Positions 23,801-30,460 of a stretch of DNA of 64,000 bases are shown piece by piece; within the stretch, counting starts at the first letter, position 1, and the number at the start of each line of letters is the position of its first letter. The notes below the pieces were generated by a model. It worked only from the letters and a program-made list of their open reading frames with translations. It searched no databases and had not been told where the DNA came from. The stretch comes from Henricia sp. BOLD:AAB3569. Its lineage: Eukaryota > Echinodermata > Asteroidea > Spinulosida > Echinasteridae. The position numbers were made by a program, and so were the translations under genes. Location of the stretch: contig JBBELK010000293.1 in NCBI GenBank assembly GCA_037783545.1, positions 248,001-312,000 on the forward strand, read 5' to 3'.

Positions 23801-24819
23801 ATGATTGTGTGTACGAGCATTACATACAGTACACTATGCGATAACGCGAACTTTCGGACAAAAGAGGTCCGCATAAACCAGGTAGCACCGTAACTGTGTC
23901 GACTTGCACAGGTTCGAAGACAAGTTGTCTTAGCATTTGAGAAAAGATAAGGGAAGGGAGAGGGGGGTTAAAAAAAAAAGAGATAAGGTGTGTAACGATG
24001 CCCTTAAACTAATTGTAAAGTTAGGGCGAAATCCTGCATTTCAATTTTAAGAAGATAAACAGATTTTCTGCTAAATTTTTTACAGTACACGCGAACAAAA
24101 AGAAGTCCGCATAGTGTATGTGGGGGAGGTCTGTGTGAGCGTGTGTGTACATTGGCGTTAAAGGGGCACTGTTGCAAGAGCCTAGAGGATGATGACATTG
24201 GGGCCCAATTTCATAAAATTCCAACAGATACACAACTTTCAGCTGTTGTTGAAATCTCCCAGTCAGTGACAGGCAAGAGTCTTCTGTGGTAGTGATAATC
24301 ATCCCAAAATGGATATACCGATGATGAAACTTGAAAATTGACGTGACGCAAGTAAAGCAGATGATGAACGTGTTCGAACAAAACAGACGACAGCGTTGCG
24401 CGCCCACTCTCTTCGCGCACTTAGAATGTTCAGCAAGTTTTATGAAATACGCCCTTGCTCGAGCGAATATTCGTGCTATGCTTAATCCAAAATTTTTGAT
24501 TAACGTAACATGTTTTATGAAATTGGCCCTGGGGTCACAAAAGTGCCAGGATGTACGACAGACAGAATATCATACACCATACCTGATCATGTTGTGCATA
24601 GTAGTCCAACAGCGATGGTAGCAGTGGCAGTATCATGGTGAACGCCAGCAGGTCGATTATAAGACTTATAAACACGATCGAGATCATTCGATGGTCTTCA
24701 TTTGTCTCCCGTCTTCTCGGTGCATCCAACTGCTGCGGTGTTATCTTGTAGTTGGCGTCATTGTGCTGGTGCTTGCCATTTGCATTGTGCGTACCGGTAT
24801 GTGAATTTTCATTGTGCAT
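8696..24819 (-). CDS. MFSD10: MFSD10 orthologue, 13 coding exons (whole gene span)
   Basis: Complete major facilitator superfamily transporter on the minus strand. Coding exons, in order: 24819-24583, 23329-23233, 22767-22664, 20388-20230, 19572-19381, 17945-17849, 16076-15965, 15711-15656, 15341-15289, 13284-13194, 11285-11238, 9805-9716 and 8802-8696. They total 1443 nt, 480 residues plus stop, near the usual 455 of vertebrate MFSD10. All 12 introns are GT-AG and phases agree throughout. Hallmarks: motif A-like GAASDVYGRRPLML, the MFSD10-typical RIVGGISKGNVSLST, GxxxGPxxG in segment 5, KETLP after segment 6, LQQGKMF-like MQQGKMF, and GTIMGIFRSLGALARASGP. Known for the family: a 12-segment membrane protein implicated in organic-anion efflux; substrates here are unknown. 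The start codon is the least certain part (see exon 1). Confidence 0.93.
8894..9641. mobile_element. DNA element (AAGGC..TTCACATT ends) in MFSD10 intron 12
   Basis: Left end AAGGCATTTTCACATTA and right end AATGTGTGACGGGGCCTT are inverted. The interior has several copies of GGTGCACCAGGGATCC and CCCAGGTTGAA. Palindromic GC blocks produce overlapping spurious ORFs. A relative ending AATGTGTGACAGGGCCT lies near 15190. Confidence 0.6.
9716..9805 (-). CDS. MFSD10: MFSD10 exon 12: loop and segment 11
   Basis: 90 nt between TACTTTTTAG and T|gtaagtg. Encodes GSEDQKGTIMGIFRSLGALA and RASGPIVASM, the best conserved part of the C-terminal half. Confidence 0.95.
9839..10379. mobile_element. MITE with AGGGGTCGTCCATAAA ends
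   Basis: AGGGGTCGTCCATAAAATAC at the left is mirrored by ACTTTATGGACGACCCCT at the right. Arms continue through GTACGCAC and G-rich tracts, with an AT-rich centre. This terminus type recurs in many animal genomes. In MFSD10 intron 11. Confidence 0.75.
10565..10789 (+). mobile_element. Tc1-like element, 5' fragment
   Basis: Starts CTGAAACGCAAAAGAAACTT after a TA and matches the first ~250 bp of the element at 28535, then breaks off at 10789. In MFSD10 intron 11. Confidence 0.75.
11238..11285 (-). CDS. MFSD10: MFSD10 exon 11: 48-nt microexon, segment 10
   Basis: Found by looking for the missing segment: TTCTTTACAG acceptor, 48 nt, G|gtgag donor. Encodes AAGTVVSCLTTVVSVYG across its junctions, aligning with the AAAVVVPCLSSVVAGYG-type segment of vertebrate MFSD10. 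Phases fit exons 10 and 12 exactly. Far too short for ORF-based detection. Confidence 0.9.
11300..12257. other. MFSD10 intron 10 sequence, no defined feature
   Basis: Moderately GC-rich blocks (11450-11560, 11950-12130) and repeated GGCCAGTCTTAA words. I found no further exon and no paired termini. ORFs here lack splice context. Confidence 0.35.
12258..12419. mobile_element. fold-back element (GGGGCCTGGACGA)
   Basis: Arms of about 75 bases: GGGTCTCGCCAGTCTTAAAC through GGGGCCTGGACGAG...ATAATGGC, mirrored to 12419 with an 11-base loop near 12340. In MFSD10 intron 10. Confidence 0.75.
12570..12756 (-). mobile_element. tRNA-derived SINE, V-type
   Basis: Minus strand: A-box-like TGGTCTAATGGGTATAC, B-box GTGGGTTCAAGCC, then GGGCAAGACACTTAATCTAC and GCC, resembling the central core of V-type SINEs. 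Not a functional tRNA. Confidence 0.65.
12870..13130 (+). repeat. repeat family F, copy 1
   Basis: Contains TTTTGTAAACTAATTTATCC, GCTTCCACATCCAAATTGGA and CCATGGATAGTATTTTGGGA. The same blocks appear in four other places. Ends not sharply defined. Confidence 0.7.
13194..13284 (-). CDS. MFSD10: MFSD10 exon 10: segment 9 and start of 10
   Basis: 91 nt between CTACAG and G|gtaag. Encodes GIAVLIPSFVIIGYATSLAL then FYTGLALFSF. Ends in phase 1. Confidence 0.92.
13368..13463 (-). mobile_element. tRNA-derived SINE fragment
   Basis: Shares TGTCCATGA, AATCTGGATGCAGTGAAAA and CCACCGGGATTCGAA with the fuller copy at 19865-19990. Cut by the MITE that begins at 13464. Confidence 0.6.
13464..13563. mobile_element. 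100-bp MITE, CAGGGATGTGATT ends
   Basis: CAGGGATGTGATTTGTTCCG and its inverted form (CGGAACAATCACATCCCTG) bound a 100-bp hairpin. CAGGG termini are common in hAT elements. In MFSD10 intron 9. Confidence 0.75.
13587..13901 (+). mobile_element. tRNA-derived SINE, GGTTGGCGTAG head
   Basis: A-box GGTTGGCGTAGCGG and B-box GGTTCGAATCC. The B-box region is tandemly duplicated (13636 and 13651). The 3' end is a GAA-rich tail. Related heads lie at 38284, 46663 and (minus) 45735. Confidence 0.8.
14423..14968 (+). mobile_element. MITE family A copy with perfect 9-bp duplication
   Basis: Ends TAGATTGGTTCCCC and GGAAACCAGTCTA. Flanked on both sides by GCGGCCCTA (9 bp). Interrupted by MITE H at 14650-14888. 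In MFSD10 intron 9. Confidence 0.85.
14650..14888. mobile_element. MITE family H copy 1, nested in family A
   Basis: TTTCTATAAATTAGGGGTCC at the left, GGACCCCTAATTTATAGAAA at the right, with GTGTCCCCCGTTAC mirrored inside. Nearly the same element sits at 21950-22193. Confidence 0.85.
15289..15341 (-). CDS. MFSD10: MFSD10 exon 9: loop (53 nt)
   Basis: Encodes GYVRRIRPGKEKRVAII between CAACAG and gtaagta. Matches the basic RRI.PG.E loop of MFSD10. Ends in phase 0. Confidence 0.92.
15656..15711 (-). CDS. MFSD10: MFSD10 exon 8: segment 8 (56 nt)
   Basis: Short exon encoding MQQGKMFVFIGVIMALVQG between a long pyrimidine tract plus CAG and AAG|gtaag. The QQGKMF word is a family signature. Confidence 0.94.
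15965..16076 (-). CDS. MFSD10: MFSD10 exon 7: segment 7
   Basis: 112 nt between TTGCAG and AAG|gtaag. Encodes LQTLRLLGLCYFVYLFLFSG and LEFTLTFLVHKRFQY, closely matching the family's YFLYLFLFSGLEYTLSFLTHQRFQ-type segment. Ends in phase 2. Confidence 0.95.
16142..17025. mobile_element. MITE family G (CACCGTGTTTACACT ends) with nested MITE E
   Basis: CACCGTGTTTACACTAGATC with CCCGAGCTCGG at the left; CCCGAGCTCGGGACC and AGTGTAAACACGGTG at the right. Copy 1 of family E is inserted at about 16328-16755. In MFSD10 intron 6. Confidence 0.75.
16328..16755 (-). mobile_element. MITE family E copy 1
   Basis: TGCATAGTTCCGACCTGTCA at the left; the right end TAGGAACT has lost part of its repeat. Carries a frameshifted version of the short ORF kept in copies 2 and 3. 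Nested in element G. Confidence 0.7.
17165..17815 (-). repeat. repeat family F copy 2, split by MITE E
   Basis: TACCTCCCCAAAATACTATC and TTTGGATGTGGAAGC lie before 17308; the expected continuation GGAACCAGATAAATTAGTTT follows 17751. The intact family members give the pre-insertion order. Confidence 0.75.
17309..17750 (-). mobile_element. MITE family E copy 2, with short conserved ORF
   Basis: Inverted ends TGCATAGTTCCGA and TCGGAACTATGCA. On the minus strand it encodes QRTKQRDSAWKAQIHWRK... (17522-17660), the same peptide as copy 3. Inserted in repeat F. Confidence 0.8.
17849..17945 (-). CDS. MFSD10: MFSD10 exon 6: central cytoplasmic loop
   Basis: 97 nt between TTTCCAG and CAG|gtttg. Encodes AASFGSSFQDARNLISPLSL and a Lys-rich end (KKLKKS), matching the central loop before segment 7. 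Ends in phase 1. Confidence 0.9.
18036..18523. mobile_element. MITE family B copy 2, GGCGAARTGG array
   Basis: TTAAGACTGTATACATCATT at the left, ATGTATACTATCTTTAA at the right, with a TTTCGCCC/GGGCGAA array between 18220 and 18375. In MFSD10 intron 5. Confidence 0.8.
18784..19128. mobile_element. MITE family C copy 1, PIF/Harbinger-like
   Basis: AGCCTAGCGTACATCGACC at the left, inverted and slightly decayed (GTCAATGTACGTTTGGCT) at the right. TAA flanks both sides (18781-18783 and 19129-19131). Interior is rich in GCAACT/AGTTGC words. In MFSD10 intron 5. Confidence 0.8.
19381..19572 (-). CDS. MFSD10: MFSD10 exon 5: segments 5 and 6
   Basis: 192 nt, phase 0. Encodes ALIGIAFSIGFIMGPMIGAY (GxxxGPxxG antiporter-type motif) and segment 6 ending FKETLP. 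The donor is CAACAGG|gtaag. Confidence 0.95.
19622..20140 (-). mobile_element. tRNA-derived SINE with a duplicated body
   Basis: Two direct ~155-bp copies (19622-19775 and 19980-20135), each with GTTGTTCCTCACTGATTG and AGCCCTACAGAGGG, flank a tRNA-like unit at 19865-19990. On the minus strand that unit reads CTCAATTGGTAGGGTGTC then CAGTTCAAATCCCGG (B-box). In MFSD10 intron 4. Confidence 0.7.
20230..20388 (-). CDS. MFSD10: MFSD10 exon 4: segments 3 and 4
   Basis: 159 nt, 53 codons, phase 0 at both ends. Encodes MGIALSHCIWAVSHNFTLFV then IARIVGGISKGNVSLST, nearly identical in its second half to vertebrate MFSD10 and the best single identifier of the gene. Confidence 0.96.
20447..20600. mobile_element. 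fold-back MITE (GCACGAGTCATGAAAATACC)
   Basis: TAATATTGGATG...GATATGAGAATATACCGCAC and onwards is mirrored to 20600 with only a few bases of loop near 20523. A further ATATAAAATGAAGCTG / CAGCTTCATTTTATAT pair at 20597 and 21145 frames a larger repeat. Confidence 0.75.
20601..21180. other. MFSD10 intron 3 sequence framed by a 20-bp inverted repeat
   Basis: Bounded by TATATAAAATGAAGCTG and its complement. The interior (20700-21120) shows no exon with MFSD10 similarity and no clear TIR beyond the frame. May be a single larger DNA element. Confidence 0.4.
21204..21632 (+). mobile_element. MITE family E copy 3, best-preserved short ORF
   Basis: Ends TGCATAGTTCCGA and TCGGAACTATGCA. ATG at 21281 starts MATQRTKQRDSAWKAQ...; a GT donor-like AAAG|gtatttatg at 21350 could end a 23-codon first exon, otherwise the frame runs to 21430. 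Inverted relative to copies 1 and 2. Confidence 0.8.
21950..22193. mobile_element. MITE family H copy 2
   Basis: GGGTCTTTCTATCAATTAGG at the left, CCTAATTTATAGAAAGACCC at the right, interior almost the same as 14650-14888. In MFSD10 intron 3. Confidence 0.85.
22217..22445. mobile_element. G/C-tract DNA element (GGTGGGGATTGTCAC)
   Basis: CTAAGAGGTGGGGATTGTCA, repeated TGACAAAATCCCCACC and a poly-G run ending in ACAATTGATAG. The interior matches 49405-49640. Confidence 0.65.
22664..22767 (-). CDS. MFSD10: MFSD10 exon 3: segment 2 and motif A
   Basis: 104 nt between TTGTTGTTGCAG and a gtaaagt donor. Encodes VIGSLFSLLQFIVSPVIGAA followed by SDVYGRRPLML, the Asp and paired Arg of the MFS loop-2 signature. 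Flanking intron contains unrelated repeats. Confidence 0.94.
23233..23329 (-). CDS. MFSD10: MFSD10 exon 2: loop between segments 1 and 2
   Basis: 97 nt between a TTTCTAG acceptor and a G|gtaag donor, ending in phase 1. Encodes GGLLLSLQSSIDSFRELLGI and the family-typical EKYNSVLFGG. Corresponds to the long non-cytoplasmic loop of human MFSD10. Confidence 0.92.
23340..24198. other. MFSD10 intron 1 sequence, no defined feature
   Basis: AT-rich with short purine runs (23940-23985). No exon, paired termini or tRNA-like boxes recognised. Confidence 0.4.
24199..24533. mobile_element. MITE (GGGCCCAATTTCATAAA ends)
   Basis: GGGGCCCAATTTCATAAAAT at the left and TTTATGAAATTGGCCCTGGG at the right. An internal TTTTATGAAAT copy is at 24438. 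In MFSD10 intron 1. Confidence 0.7.
24583..24819 (-). CDS. MFSD10: MFSD10 exon 1: N-terminus and first membrane segment
   Basis: Encodes a His/Asn-rich cytoplasmic N-terminus (MHNENSHTGTHNANGKHQHN) and membrane segment 1 (ISIVFISLIIDLLAFTMILP), ending at a CAG|gtatg donor. I chose the ATG at 24819. The frame stays open further upstream to a good polypyrimidine acceptor at 24890-24892, so the true start may instead lie in an upstream exon, adding about 24 or more residues. Confidence 0.8.
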
Positions 24820-25063
24820 GGTGTTGCCCCCAACTGCATGTGCAAAATTGCAGATCAGTTCTTGGTTGGTCTGCAATCTCTCTTTGAAACTGGGGAGGAA
24901 AAAATATTGATAAATAAATTTTTATTTGTTGTAATTTTGAAAAATATGTAGTTTAAATAATTCCAGTGTGGAATTTACTTTTTAAAACGATTTTGTTTTT
25001 TACCACAAGTGGATTACTGTGGCCATGCAGTTTGGTACATTGTACTCGAGACAACATGGCGCA

Positions 25064-25342
25064 ATAGACCTTTATCACGGTGCGTCCATCTTTGTCTTGT
25101 TCCCCATAGTACGTGTCAGGTACGATCAGCACATCCGCGTCACGATAGCGCATGTATCTCTCACCGAGAATCACTGTCCACTCTGCGCGCTCTTTTCATC
25201 GCGCAACGCCTGTGCCATTGTGATGCACACAATGAACAATTTCAAAACGGGACCAAACTATTTTTTTCTGCAAGCCTCGCTTTGGTTACGTTCATTTTAA
25301 TAGGAGAAAAGAGAAGATGGCCGCACCGTGATAAAGGTCTAT
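25064..25342. mobile_element. MITE (ATAGACCTTTATCACGGTGC ends)
   Basis: ATAGACCTTTATCACGGTGC and GCACCGTGATAAAGGTCTAT are perfect inverted ends, with CCATCTT mirrored inside. Just upstream of MFSD10 exon 1. The ORFs within are incidental. Confidence 0.8.
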
Positions 25343-25493
25343 AACCAGTCCTTGGGCCTCTCAGCTGTAGACCTTATGCATTATCCACTGGACTATGACA
25401 AGAAAATTTTCAAATTACTTGTACACCTAAACTCTCTTTAAAAACCCATATTTGTACTTTGCATTTTACCATGTTTACAGTATGAGACCTTAT

Positions 25494-26327
25494 GGTTCCC
25501 TTGCAATTCCCTGCGCGCAGTTGGCGAGTGCAGTGCATGATGGAACTGAATTCTAGTACACAGCACAGGAGCGCCAAGTTCACTCATGTACAAACGAGTA
25601 GGTCGAATCTGTTTCTGAGCTCTATCATACTAGGAAACACTTGTGTAAAAAAACACAAATTTGACACGTTTTAAGCCTAGCGTACATCGACCTTGCAACT
25701 GGAAGCAACTAGTGGCAACTGGTGTTTCCGGCAACTGGGAGCAACTAGGAGCAACTGATCAGTTGCTAAAAAAGGTCGATGTACGCACACTTGCAACTAC
25801 CGGCAACTGAAAAAATCCCAGTTGCCGCGAGTTGCTCATGTTCTACTTTCTGGCAACTAGTTGTACCCAGTTGCGGTCAGTTGCGTCGATGTTATGTACG
25901 CGTACTTGCAACTAGTTGCTGCCAGTTGCTCGCGTGCATCTGATCACGTGCACGCACATCGACAGCAACTACAAACACAGTTGCTTCCAGTTGCAAGGGC
26001 AATGCACTCTGCGCTTTACCGAGTTGCGCGCTCTAGAAATGTAGATATAGCTGGATGCTCCATGTTGCAGCTAGTTGCGGAACTAATCAGTTTCTGTCGA
26101 TGTGCGCCCTACGCACACATCGACAGCAACTGATCAGTTGAGTTGCTTCCAGTTGCAATGTCGATGTACGCTAGGCTTTACGAGTTTGAAGCAACCGGGA
26201 GCTCCACTTCCCTGCAAAATCCCGTTCATGTATACATGATCAAACTCAGTGCTCCTGTTCGGTCTACTAGAATTCCGTTCAATCATGCACTGCGTACCGA
26301 CTTGGCGCAACGAATTGTAGGGGAACC
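25494..26327. mobile_element. MITE family D copy 1, interrupted by family C
   Basis: Long (~90 bp) inverted ends: GGTTCCCTTGCAATTCCC at the left, GAATTGTAGGGGAACC at the right. The middle matches 58770-59006, which lacks the family C insertion at 25674-26177. Confidence 0.75.
25674..26177. mobile_element. MITE family C copy 2, PIF/Harbinger-like, TTA duplication
   Basis: AGCCTAGCGTACATCGACCT and AGGTC-type inverted end TCGATGTACGCTAGGCT. Flanked by TTA at 25671-25673 and 26178-26180. The related uninterrupted sequence at about 58850 reads CGTTTTACGAG, proving the insertion and its 3-bp duplication. Interior is a degenerate GCAACT/AGTTGC array. Confidence 0.88.
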
Positions 26328-27116
26328 GTACGTAAAGGCACGTACATTGTATTATATCACAATACTGATCAAAAACTGGTTTAAAAAAATCAAAGTACGC
26401 CAAAATTGTAAATGTTGGTAGCTATGTTGGCAGGTTTACCGCTTATACCTTCCAGAAGTAATTTCATTCAGTCTGAATCATTTCAAGCCCTTTTATCCAC
26501 AAAACAACTATCGAGCAGCACCATATGGCTCATACATATTCAATGTAGCTCATACATATTCAACGTAGCTCCATGACATTTCCAATTGCAAAATTCTCCC
26601 AAAACATGTGCTATTATAACACAAAGGAAAAATAACCTTGAGAACATAAGTGGAAAATAAAATACAAGTACCGCCACCTCTTTGAGCTAAAAGCAAAATA
26701 ATTTTTGATCAGAGTTTAGAATCAAACAATATCAATTACTTTTTATAGGACTGTACATGCAGGTACATGTAATTACTTTCTAGTTCTATGACTGTACTTG
26801 TGTTTGTGCATGAAGAGATACCTGCATTTTGTCTTAAATGCAGTTTATTTGCAATGGTTCTTTGTTTTATTGGCAATTAACCTAAACTAAGTTTGCAGAA
26901 TTTTATTGCAACCAGCATATATAAAGAGTACTTCTGAATAAGACAATAAATTTATGTAGTTGACTGGTTTCAACATATAAAACCGGATAGAGGTCTGGAC
27001 GTGGATAATAATTATGATGCATGAATTACAATTTTGAAAAAATGTTTTAAACACAATTCAAATCTCGTCCCATTTTGGTTAAAAATGAAAATAAAATTCT
27101 ACATTGTGGTAAGTGT
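26328..27116. other. unassigned AT-rich stretch
   Basis: Includes a 20-base tandem pair (GGCTCATACATATTCAATGT-like at 26526 and 26547) and CATGTACATG words. No exon, TIR or SINE head recognised. Confidence 0.4.
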
Positions 27117-27632
27117 TTAAAGGCAGTACACATGATTGGTCAGAAATGTTCGAAATGTTCACAGATTTACACATAACTTACACGATATAAACACGATATA
27201 AACACGATGACGGAGAAATGGTTTTGTCTAAAGTGCTATAGTCTTTGAGAAATGAGCAAAACAATTATTTTTCGTCTCGCGAGACGTAAATTCATTTCGC
27301 CCTAAAACCACCTCGCCCTGGAGCACTTTGTCCAGAAGCACTTCACCCAAACACTGTTTCGCCCCAAAACCACTTCGTCCAAACACTACCTCGCCCAAAT
27401 GCTACTTCGCCCCAAAGCAGGCCGTGGTTCAGGGCGAAGTGGTCCAGGCCGAAGTGGTTTTGGGGCGAAGTGACTGTAAACCATTTTTTGACTGTTTTCT
27501 CAGAAGTTAGACGAAGTACGAAGCTGACTTTTACTCAGGTTGGTTTTAATCATGCATACTGTACCTTCAATCACACAGGGGGACGAAACCATTTGTAATG
27601 GTTTACCAATCATGTATACTACATACCTTTAA
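27117..27632. mobile_element. MITE family B copy 3, GGCGAARTGG array
   Basis: TTAAAGGCAGTACACATGAT at the left and ATCATGTATACT...CCTTTAA at the right. The array at 27295-27470 is the longest run of TTCGCCC-type units here. Confidence 0.8.
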
Positions 27633-28475
27633 GAGAGGTCTTTATTATCAGTGTAAGACCACACATTTTTTTTATTTTTATGAAACATCGCCTCCAGCAA
27701 GGCAAAATGCCACTCTAGGCAAAGGGCTACAGAGAAAGAAAAGAAAAGCAAACAAACAAACACAACCAAACAACCCGACCAACAGGCAAACAAAAAGTAA
27801 TCATGAGAGTTGAAAGTAGGAATTGATGTTCCTCTTAAAGGAGGCCAGATCATAGGATGGGGAAAACAGCTACCAGGCAAGGAGTTCCAAAGAGATGCAG
27901 AACATGGAAAAAAAACTATAGCTCTTTGTTCTACATCTCAGCACAACTAGAGTGTATGGGTGAGGGGACGCAGATAGTCTGGTTGCACGCTCAAACACCC
28001 TGACAGGAGGAACCAAGTTGGACAAGCTGGTGGCACAATTTCCATGGAAGTATCTGTAGAACAGACTGAGTGTGGCTACTATAACCTACAGTGGAAAAGG
28101 GGTTGTGATGATGAACCCAACTCCTCACCAACCAAATTAACAATTCGCTTCTGCACCCGATCTAACAGTGATACATGGCAGGCAGAAGCTCCGGCCCAGA
28201 TGTGGGAACAGTACTCCGTCAGGGGACGTATAGTTGCCTTATACAAGTACAGAATAGCCTCAGGATGTAAAAACTTCAGAGCTCGATAGAGACAACCAAC
28301 TCGCATAGAAGCACTCTTGGCGATACCCCAAGATGTACTTCTCCCAGATAGCATTGGTGAGGGTGTCAAGCCCGGGAAGGCGCCAGTCCGATACCTCGGG
28401 CAGGGTTGATGAACCCATTTGAATTCTCATAAGAAAATTGTCATAAGAATTTATGAATACAGCATTCTGCATAAC
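27633..28475 (-). pseudogene. non-LTR retrotransposon, 3' end of reverse transcriptase (5'-truncated)
   Basis: On the minus strand 28079-28369 encodes RALKFLHPEAILYLYKATIR, PLTEYCSHIWAG and LLDRVQKRIVNLVG, the conserved C-terminal region of LINE reverse transcriptases. Frame breaks then lead to LSLFYRYFHGNCATSLSNLV and WNSLPGSCFP, the usual closing motifs of such ORFs. A frameshift near 28320 joins it to upstream LPGLDTLTNAIWEKYIL. At least three disruptions; not functional. Clade (Jockey/CR1/L2-like) not resolved. Confidence 0.85.
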
Positions 28476-28534
28476 AAGAAACGTTTGTAGGTCCCAACTC
28501 TTTGTTGTTTGCTGTTTTTATTCCTGATAACATA

Positions 28535-29100
28535 CCGAAACGCAAAAGAAACTTACCACCTTTTAAACCTTTAAATAGCAACAATAACACTGCGTGTAGT
28601 AATGTGTGAACTTATTTGTGGACAATATTGTCCTCACTGTCAGACCATGGATCATGGTCAGACCAAAGGGTGTCTGAAGGTCACTTGAACCTTCAATGGT
28701 CACTTCATGGCACAGCTGTTGAACTGTTTTGACTGTCAGTGATTAGCCAAGGGGTATGGGATGATTGTAATGAGCTGCACGTGATGTCTTGATGTTGGCT
28801 TTAAAAAGGCCAGTACAAAATGGGCATTTCAAGCAATATGCCACGGGGAATCAACGGCAGCGTGCCCTAGCGCATGCTGAAAGGCGGACTGAGCTACCGT
28901 GAGGTGGCACGTCGTCTTGGCTGTTCACACCAGATGATATCGGCCCTGGTGGACAGAGAAACCCTCCACAACTCTGCAGATGATGGACCTCGATCAATAA
29001 AATGCCAATGTTTTAATTAGCAATTGTTGGTTTGTTTTATTTTGAACTGTTACAATTTCATTACATTTTAAACAAGTAGTAAGTCTCTTTTGCATTTCAG
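28535..29100 (+). mobile_element. Tc1/mariner-like element, TA duplication
   Basis: Flanked by TA on both sides. Left end CCGAAACGCAAAAGAAACTT, right end GTCTCTTTTGCATTTCAG, inverted with few mismatches. Contains a decayed transposase start (28838-29003). A truncated copy lies at 10565-10789. Confidence 0.85.
28838..29003 (+). pseudogene. Tc1-like transposase N-terminus, internal stop
   Basis: ATG at 28838 encodes MPRGINGS, then a TAG at 28868-28870 in frame, then MLKGGLSYREVARRLGCSHQ and DDGPRS in the same frame. LSYREVARRLGCS is the recognition helix of the first helix-turn-helix of Tc1 transposases. The catalytic DDE part is absent, so the element is non-autonomous. Confidence 0.8.
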
Positions 29101-29338
29101 TATACAAGGATCTTGTTATAGCAAGGTGATCTCCAAAGTCCCAAGGACCTTTTATTATTAACGAGATTCAGCTATTTTCTAGTTCTGTGAATATATGCTG
29201 GTTGCAGATATGTATGCCTCAAAGCCATACATTTATAAATGTAAATCGATAGGCTAATTAATCTGAATTGTAATTTGCATAATTTTATTGCAGCCAGCAT
29301 ACACATTACAAAGAAGAGTTTGTGAATACAAAAGTGGG

Positions 29339-29780
29339 TCTTTCCACAGTAAAGGGGGCATTTTGGCAACACAGACCATATTTTCGAGGAAATACCTTTG
29401 TCTGGTCTCAAAATATAAGAAATATGTTTCAGTTGTTCTGAAGAGATAACTTGGGCCCAAAAAGGGTAACAGATAGGGTTTTTAGAAAGGCATGTTGTCA
29501 CACCGTGTACAAATTTCCAATTGATGCTCGTAACCCGGACGGACGCTTGTGTTACATTTTAGGCCGTCCCGGTTACAAGCGTACATGTATATTGGAAATT
29601 TGTACACATGGTTTTTAGAAAGTCATGTTGTCACACTATTTGTAACCCTTTTTGGGCCTATTAAGTTAAATCTCTTCAGAACAACTTCAATATATTTCAT
29701 TTATTTTGAGACCAGACAAAAGTATTTTCTGGAAGATACGGTCTGTGTTGCCAAAATGCCCCCTTTACCGTGGAAAGACT
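29339..29780. mobile_element. fold-back element J copy 1 with nested palindrome K
   Basis: CTTTCCACAGTAAAGGGGGC with CATTTTGGCAACACAGACC at the left is mirrored at 29735-29780. Both arms also share TCAGAACAACT and TTTTGAGACCAGACAAA. A separate palindrome (29505-29607) sits in the loop. Confidence 0.8.
29505..29607. mobile_element. palindrome K copy 1
   Basis: GTGTACAAATTTCCAAT at the left, ATTGGAAATTTGTACAC at the right, with GTAAC..CGGGACGG mirrored inside. The same element lies in J copy 2. Confidence 0.75.
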
Positions 29781-29784
29781 CATA

Positions 29785-30040
29785 TCTATCCTGTGGGATA
29801 CTCGTGGTGCTTTACACATTATTACCCTGGTCATTGGGCACAACTCTATGGGGAGTATGCAGCCCCAGCAGCCTGCCACACAAGCGCTCAATGGCTGCGG
29901 CCCTTGCATTTGTACCCATTTACTCCTGGGTGGGCCCAAGGGCACACACACCTTGGTCGCGGCCAAGATTCGAACCCACAACCGTAGATTTTAAGCACGA
30001 TCTTGAATTAAATGCTTCAAAACGCTCGGCCATATAGGCC
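29785..30040 (-). mobile_element. tRNA-derived SINE
   Basis: Minus strand: TATGGCCGAGCGTTTTGAAG (A-box) and TGGGTTCGAATCTTGGCC (B-box), then a body with AGTAAATGGGTAC. Inserted next to element J. Confidence 0.7.
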
Positions 30041-30460
30041 TATCATTTGTGCACTACATATAAAAATTCAAATTTCTGTAATTGGATTGATTAATTATGC
30101 CGTTAAATTGGTAAAGAAAATACAAAACGAACAGATGTTTTGGTCTGCATTACAATGCCATTATAATTCAAATCACTTAATTGGTTATCTTGTTCAAAAA
30201 AATGGTGAATACAAAAATCAATATGGTGGTTTTGATGTTGTAAATGAGTTTACTGATTTGATTTTTATCTGCCACCTGACGGGCTAATGACTGCTCAAAG
30301 TCTGAAAACGATTCTTTTCACGTAAGAAGTGATCAATTTTTCATTGATTTCATGTGGGCATTGGCCTTTTGTGGTTTGCTTAGTAAGTAGAATTGCACTA
30401 TATTGCATGTTAAGTAGTTTTGGTGCCATATGGGCCTACATCTTGACAAAACAAGTTGAG
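30041..30460. other. unassigned AT-rich stretch
   Basis: No repeat termini or exons recognised; the 91-codon ORF at 30012-30287 starts in the SINE and has no recognisable motif. Confidence 0.4.
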
